DNA of 64,000 nt from NCBI GenBank assembly GCA_003282205.1, contig QBZW01000006.1, positions 1-64,000 on the forward strand, written 5' to 3'. The position numbers were made by a program, and so were the translations under genes. Below are positions 60,001 through 64,000 of this stretch, one piece after another. The notes beneath the pieces are model-generated. The model was not told where the DNA came from. It worked only from the letters and a program-made list of their open reading frames with translations, and searched no databases. The stretch is from Pelagibacteraceae bacterium AG-337-G04. GTDB taxonomy: Bacteria > Pseudomonadota > Alphaproteobacteria > Pelagibacterales > Pelagibacteraceae. Each line of letters starts with the position of its first letter. Position 1 is the first letter of the stretch.

Positions 60001-60351
60001 TTAAAAGATTGTTGCTCCAAAAACTTTTACATCTTCGCCCTCTTCTCCAAGTACAAGTCTTCCCAAAAAGTCACCTGGTATCTCGGTGCTTGTCTGTCTG
60101 TATAGTACAGTTATATAAAGTCCACGTCTTAAACATCCAATAGCCTTGCAACCCTCTGCTAAACTTGAGATTAATTTATTACTTGCCCATTGTTTTCCAA
60201 GTTCAACTTCATTAGCCCCATACATCATTTGGGATGAAAGATCTCTAGTAAAACCTCCATAATCCTTTATATTTGACGATTTAACTAAGTTTGCCCAAAT
60301 AGGATCTGCAATTTTTATTATTTCCTCGTCGGATTTTTCTAAAAGACTCAT
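60001..60351 (-). CDS. Hypothetical protein downstream of aprA (116 aa)
   Basis: A soluble protein of 116 residues without signal peptide or TM. Two Cys residues lie in EGCKAIGCLRRGLYITVLYRQ (about 67-87). The end GDFLGRLVLGEEGEDVKVFGATIF looks like strand-rich packing. I do not recognise a family. It starts 16 bp after the aprA stop on the same strand, so it belongs to the aprM-aprB-aprA transcription unit and may help assemble or regulate APS reductase. Alternative roles cannot be excluded. Confidence 0.7.
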   Translation of the reverse strand: MSLLEKSDEEIIKIADPIWANLVKSSNIKDYGGFTRDLSSQMMYGANEVELGKQWASNKLISSLAEGCKAIGCLRRGLYITVLYRQTSTEIPGDFLGRLVLGEEGEDVKVFGATIF

Positions 60352-60367
60352 TTATCTATCTTAAGAA

Positions 60368-62224
60368 TTAAGAAGCTTCTTTTTTCTCTTTTTCGTCTAC
60401 GATATGATAAACAGGTGCTTTTTCCATTGTAAATTTTCCTGTTTTTGGGTCTCTTCTAGATAGTGTTAAACAATGCCAGTTTTCATCATCTAGTTTCATA
60501 TAATCACCTCTGTAATAGTACCCTGGCCAACGTGTTTCTTGCCTAAATAAAGTATGTTCAGTAACACATTGCGAGGTTAATGTTCTGTGTTTAAGTTCCC
60601 AGGCTCTCATTAGTTGGTGATAATCCTCAGCACCTACATTTTCTAAATCTTCTTCAAGCCATGCTAACAACTCAAGACCCTTTTTGAGAGTATTTTCGTT
60701 AGTCATGTAGTTATAACTTATTCCACCAACATATTCGTCCATAATTTTTTGTAATCTCTGTAAACCTTGAATAGGAGAAATATAACTCGGAGACACTGTA
60801 CCTCCAGTTATTTCGTTTCTTCCAACTGTGTAATTTTCTAGCGGTTTATAAATTACTTCTTTAAAATCCTCACATTGCTTGTCACTAACGTTAATATCAG
60901 CTGCTTTTTGTTCTTCAATGTATTTAACAGCTGCTTTTGCTGCAAGTCTCCCTTCAGTAAATGATCCAGATGAAAATTTATGAGCACTTCCTCCCACAGT
61001 ATCACCAGCTCCAAACAAGCCTTCTATTGTTGTCATTCTATTATAACCCCAAAAATATTCAGGTGGTGATAAATCTTCTGGCCCACTAACCCATGCACCA
61101 GAACAGGTTGCGTGTGAGCCCATAACGTATGGCTCAGATGTTGTTAATTCTGGATTAGTATACTTTGGATCAATATTTTGAGATGCCCAAACTACTGCCT
61201 GTCCAACAGTCATACCAAGGAAATTTTCCCAGCCTACTGTTTCTAAGTGTGGATCTTGAAAAGCTTCTTTAGTAACCATATGAATAGGTCCTCCGCCTGC
61301 CATGGTTTCTTGAATGAAAGCGTGATTTCGTAAACATGTGGGAGTTGGATGATGATCAATATACTCCCCAACTAATTCTTTAGTTTTTTCATACCATTTC
61401 TTCTCGTAATTCTCACCATTTGCGTTTTGAGTATATGTTTTAAGATGTAAGAAATATGCGCCAACTGGACCATAGCCATCCTTAAATCTACAAAGGACAA
61501 TTCTATTTTCCATTTGAGTCATTTTTGCACCTGCAGCAATAGGTAATGCATATGCTGAACCATTGCTCCAAGGGGCATACCAAGTTCTCCCCATTCCTTC
61601 ACCAACAGCTCTTGGTTTAAAAATATGCGATGCTCCACCAGCGGCCACAATAACTGTCTTCGCTTTAAAGACATGGTAGTCACCAGTTCTCATATTAAAT
61701 CCAACAGCTCCGCCAACTCTATTTTCTTTATTCTCATCCATTAAAAGATGAGTAATCATAATTCTGTTATAAATTTTATCAGCTGATTTTTTTGCAGCCT
61801 CAGCTACGATTGGTTTATAGCTTTCGCCATGTATCATTATTTGCCATTTACCCTCTCTTTGGTAACGACCTGTTTCTTTATTTTTCATCATTGGAAGACC
61901 CCATTCATCAAACATATGAACAGTTGAATCTACGTGACGAGCCATATCATATCCAAGATCTTCTCTTACTAATCCCATTAAATCATTTCTTGCGTATCTT
62001 ACGTGATCTTCAGGTTGGTTTTCACCCCATTGCATTCCCATGTAACAGTTGATTGCATAGAGACCCTGTGCAACTGCACCACTTCTATCTATATTAGCTT
62101 TTTCAACGCAAACTATTTTCAAATCTCTTCCCCAATGCCTAGCTTCAAAAGTTGCACCTGTACCAGCCATACCACCACCGACTACAAGTACATCGCAATT
62201 TTCAACAATAGTTTTTCTAGCCAT
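60368..62224 (-). CDS. aprA: Adenylylsulfate (APS) reductase alpha subunit
   Basis: A 618-residue FAD subunit of the dissimilatory-type APS reductase, which here would run in the direction sulfite + AMP to APS. The FAD-binding GGGMAGTGATFEARHWG begins near residue 16. Features shared with the AprA family are NCYMGMQWGENQPEDHVRYARND and IVAAGGASHIFKPRAVGEGMGRTWY. WPGYYYRGDY and CLTLSRRDPKTGKF lie at the C-terminus. Overlap with aprB by 1 bp. The sulfite-oxidising lineage is likely because no dsr or qmo genes are present and an aprM gene is attached. Confidence 0.95.
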   Translation of the reverse strand: MARKTIVENCDVLVVGGGMAGTGATFEARHWGRDLKIVCVEKANIDRSGAVAQGLYAINCYMGMQWGENQPEDHVRYARNDLMGLVREDLGYDMARHVDSTVHMFDEWGLPMMKNKETGRYQREGKWQIMIHGESYKPIVAEAAKKSADKIYNRIMITHLLMDENKENRVGGAVGFNMRTGDYHVFKAKTVIVAAGGASHIFKPRAVGEGMGRTWYAPWSNGSAYALPIAAGAKMTQMENRIVLCRFKDGYGPVGAYFLHLKTYTQNANGENYEKKWYEKTKELVGEYIDHHPTPTCLRNHAFIQETMAGGGPIHMVTKEAFQDPHLETVGWENFLGMTVGQAVVWASQNIDPKYTNPELTTSEPYVMGSHATCSGAWVSGPEDLSPPEYFWGYNRMTTIEGLFGAGDTVGGSAHKFSSGSFTEGRLAAKAAVKYIEEQKAADINVSDKQCEDFKEVIYKPLENYTVGRNEITGGTVSPSYISPIQGLQRLQKIMDEYVGGISYNYMTNENTLKKGLELLAWLEEDLENVGAEDYHQLMRAWELKHRTLTSQCVTEHTLFRQETRWPGYYYRGDYMKLDDENWHCLTLSRRDPKTGKFTMEKAPVYHIVDEKEKKEAS

Positions 62225-62694
62225 TAATAGTAAACTCCTTTTTTAAATGCACTCTTGTCTACTTTAGGTAATTCTTGATTTGTATTAAGTCCTTCTGGTT
62301 CTGAATAAAGGATTTGAGAATTGATTTCTCCTTGATTTGGTTTGTCACCTTCAGCTAAATTTGGAATATATTCACCCCAAGGCTTTGTTGTTATTGGTGA
62401 TACGAAGTTCTTTTCAGTTCCATTTCTAAATTTTATCCTCCAAGAAATAGTTCCTTTTTCTTCTTCTCTTCTTACTCTAACGCTATGACCCATTGGAGCA
62501 AAATCTGCGTAACCTCTTACATCGATTGCATGATTAGGGCATGCCTTTACACATGAGTAACATTCCCAGCAAAAATTTGGTTCAATATTTTTTGCTCTTC
62601 TTATTGTTTCATCGATGTGCATTATATCTGATGGACAAATGTCTACACAATGGCCACATCCATCACATCGTGTCATATATACAAAAGTTGACAT
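62224..62694 (-). CDS. aprB: Adenylylsulfate (APS) reductase beta subunit
   Basis: The iron-sulfur subunit (156 residues). Two 4Fe-4S clusters: Cys10, Cys13, Cys16 and Cys20 in CDGCGHCVDICP, and Cys42, Cys45, Cys48 and Cys52 in CWECYSCVKACP. The first binds with close spacing and has a low potential in the family. The C-terminal tail from about residue 100 wraps AprA in known structures. It is 34 bp after aprM and overlaps aprA by 1 bp. Confidence 0.96.
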   Translation of the reverse strand: MSTFVYMTRCDGCGHCVDICPSDIMHIDETIRRAKNIEPNFCWECYSCVKACPNHAIDVRGYADFAPMGHSVRVRREEEKGTISWRIKFRNGTEKNFVSPITTKPWGEYIPNLAEGDKPNQGEINSQILYSEPEGLNTNQELPKVDKSAFKKGVYY

Positions 62695-62728
62695 AATTTA
62701 TATTTTCTCCTTTATATTTTTTATCATA

Positions 62729-63529
62729 TTAATAATGTTTTGGCTCTTCTCTTTTAATACCAAGACCAAATTGCTCAGGAGCATCAGATTCTGGTGGTAA
62801 ATTATCTCTTGAACCATCAGCTTCAGCTAAATTTTTCTGTAAAGCTGCACCTGGTTTATAGAACATATGTGCAAATTTAGACCAATATACACCGCCAAAT
62901 AAAACTAAATTAGCAACAATAAATAAAACTAAGAATACAACATCATCCCATCTTCCTTGTAGATTTAATGATTGAAGATAAGACCATATTAATCCAAATA
63001 AGGAAGAAGCAATCAGTGCTAAGACAAATAAATCAGCTTTAATAACTCTATACCAAGGTTGTGCTTCCGAATAAACATCAACTCTTAGAAAAAACCAAAA
63101 CCATGATCCACCTAGCACAGTTAATGCTGCACCTAAATGCCAAATTATTGGCCATGCAGATGGTGTAACTGATCCAGGAGATGAGTAAAAAAATATCATT
63201 ACAACTGAACCTACCCAAAAAAGTATTGTTCCATACATACCCATTACATGTGCCAGTCTTCTTTTTCCAGCTCCAAGCTCTGAGGTAGTTGCTATATCAC
63301 TTGCTATTGTTTTTGATATTACTGAAATTCTCTCACCTGTTGTTAAATTTTTTGAGGCTGACAGTTTTGCTTTCTTTGCATTTTGAAAAAAATATTTAAC
63401 ATTTTTTTTGTGAACTATATCCATAACAGTTCCAACTAAAATTAATAAACCCATTAAAATCACAAAAGACTGCATTATTATTGGTGGAACGCTTCCTGCT
63501 AAAACTAAAAATGGGTTTGTTGAAATCAT
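62729..63529 (-). CDS. aprM: AprM-like membrane anchor for APS reductase
   Basis: A 266-residue integral membrane protein with about six TM segments (near 10-32, 88-108, 120-138, 150-168, 178-196 and 205-222). Between segments lies a polar loop of about 50 residues (35-85). Conserved His residues at LAHVMGMYG and IIWHLGAAL could coordinate heme in the membrane, in the style of cytochrome b subunits. In sulfur-oxidising bacteria such AprM proteins link AprAB to the quinone pool. It is the first gene of the apr unit. Confidence 0.85.
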   Translation of the reverse strand: MISTNPFLVLAGSVPPIIMQSFVILMGLLILVGTVMDIVHKKNVKYFFQNAKKAKLSASKNLTTGERISVISKTIASDIATTSELGAGKRRLAHVMGMYGTILFWVGSVVMIFFYSSPGSVTPSAWPIIWHLGAALTVLGGSWFWFFLRVDVYSEAQPWYRVIKADLFVLALIASSLFGLIWSYLQSLNLQGRWDDVVFLVLFIVANLVLFGGVYWSKFAHMFYKPGAALQKNLAEADGSRDNLPPESDAPEQFGLGIKREEPKHY

Positions 63530-63623
63530 TATGATTTGTCCTTCCGCATTAGATTTTTAGTACACTTATTTAGAGAGATCAACCGCGATATAATGACATT
63601 TCAACAGGACTTATAACTAAATA

Positions 63624-64000
63624 TTATTTGTTTTTTCTGACATAGTGTTGTTTAGATGCAATTACGCTTCTAACACCACCTTGTGGGTTATCAACATCTC
63701 CCAATCTTCTAGGAATCAGATGGATATGACAATGATTAATTGATTGTCCCGCAGTTTTACCTGAATTTGATCCCACATTAAAACCTTTAATTGTATTATC
63801 TTTATCTTCTAATTTCTTTTTAAGTTGTTTTAAAAGAGAGTGGCAAGCTAATATTTCTTCCTTATTAAGTTCAAAATAATTTTCGACATGTCTCTTTGGA
63901 ACAATTAAAATATGATATTTGGATACTGGATAACTATCGTAACTTGCAAAAGCTAACTTATTTTCTAATTCAAAATCATTGAAAGAAATGTTACAAAATA
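63624..64000 (-). CDS. HIT family hydrolase, 5' end outside the window
   Basis: An open frame from the window edge to a TAA at 63624-63626 (about 125 residues visible). The histidine triad is in HCHIHLIPRRLGD, preceded by the family's VPKRHVENYFELNKEE and FNVGSNSGKTAGQSINH segments. These hydrolases act on dinucleoside polyphosphates or nucleoside phosphoramidates. The N-terminal residues lie beyond position 64000. It is 94 bp upstream of aprM on the same strand, and I see no clear promoter in that gap. Confidence 0.9.
   Translation of the reverse strand, partial: FCNISFNDFELENKLAFASYDSYPVSKYHILIVPKRHVENYFELNKEEILACHSLLKQLKKKLEDKDNTIKGFNVGSNSGKTAGQSINHCHIHLIPRRLGDVDNPQGGVRSVIASKQHYVRKNK

Noticed and set aside
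60368..62694. AprAB as evidence of dissimilatory sulfate reduction
   Set aside because: No dsrAB or qmo genes are present, an aprM gene is attached, and sulfite-producing xsc and suyAB genes are adjacent. These favour the sulfite-oxidising direction.

Overview
The window is a gene-dense, AT-rich bacterial chromosome segment that looks like the SAR11 clade (Pelagibacterales, Alphaproteobacteria). The pointers are the very low GC content, intergenic gaps that are nearly all under 100 bp, many 1-4 bp gene overlaps, single-copy short operons, and a gene set built on periplasmic binding-protein transport of small organic compounds: three TRAP systems, one tripartite tricarboxylate system and one polar amino acid ABC system. 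There are no insertion sequences, phage genes, CRISPR arrays or rRNA genes. One tRNA gene with a CAU anticodon is present. No intergenic stretch exceeds 300 bases. Assignment to SAR11 is inferred from these traits, not from a marker-gene search.

Layout. 1-3.3 kb: 5'-truncated phosphohexomutase, then a surface pair made of an inverse-autotransporter-type barrel and a secreted protein. 3.3-10.6 kb: TSUP permease, DusA, malonyl-CoA decarboxylase, a TRAP transporter and a divergent class III CoA-transferase, which together read as a malonate (or related dicarboxylate) module. 10.6-14.1 kb: RpoZ, an MFS carrier, a beta-hydroxyacid dehydrogenase, a PNPOx-like flavoprotein and a small membrane protein. 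14.1-20.5 kb: seven tightly packed genes that all encode exported proteins. They are two serine-hydrolase-like proteins, one gluzincin-like protein, three members of an unfamiliar HExxH family and one unknown. 20.6-31.6 kb: gamma-carbonic anhydrase, a thioredoxin-like protein, glycosyltransferases, a Tat-exported flavin oxidase coupled to a TctABC system, an AbrB-type and a TSUP permease, and a nitrilase. 31.6-36.4 kb: amino acid ABC permeases and binding protein, a fused SpeD-SpeE, a FucA-like class II aldolase and a BKACE enzyme. 36.4-42.7 kb: flavin hydroxylase, extradiol dioxygenase, FAH-family hydrolase and TRAP transporter, which look like an aromatic ring-cleavage set. 42.7-47.9 kb: sulfatase, MtnA, PhyH-type oxygenase, MtnP and Apt. 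48-55.3 kb: a GST, small exported proteins, a third TRAP system, a second cluster of exported proteins and a desaturase. 55.3-63.5 kb: Xsc, SuyAB, a TauE-like exporter and AprABM, a sulfonate desulfonation and sulfite disposal block. The window ends inside a HIT-family gene.

How the parts connect. Sulfolactate (SuyAB) and sulfoacetaldehyde (Xsc) would both yield sulfite, which can leave through the TauE-like carrier or be oxidised to APS by AprAB with AprM. The spermidine synthase half of SpeD-SpeE releases methylthioadenosine. MtnP and Apt recover adenine, MtnA makes methylthioribulose-1-phosphate, and the FucA-like aldolase next to speDE is a plausible next step. That would be the DHAP-shunt form of methionine salvage, split over two operons. 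All five binding-protein genes in the window are followed directly by an RNA hairpin before the next gene, which suggests a shared way of keeping binding protein in excess. The most novel-looking element is the seven-gene exported operon at 14-20.5 kb.
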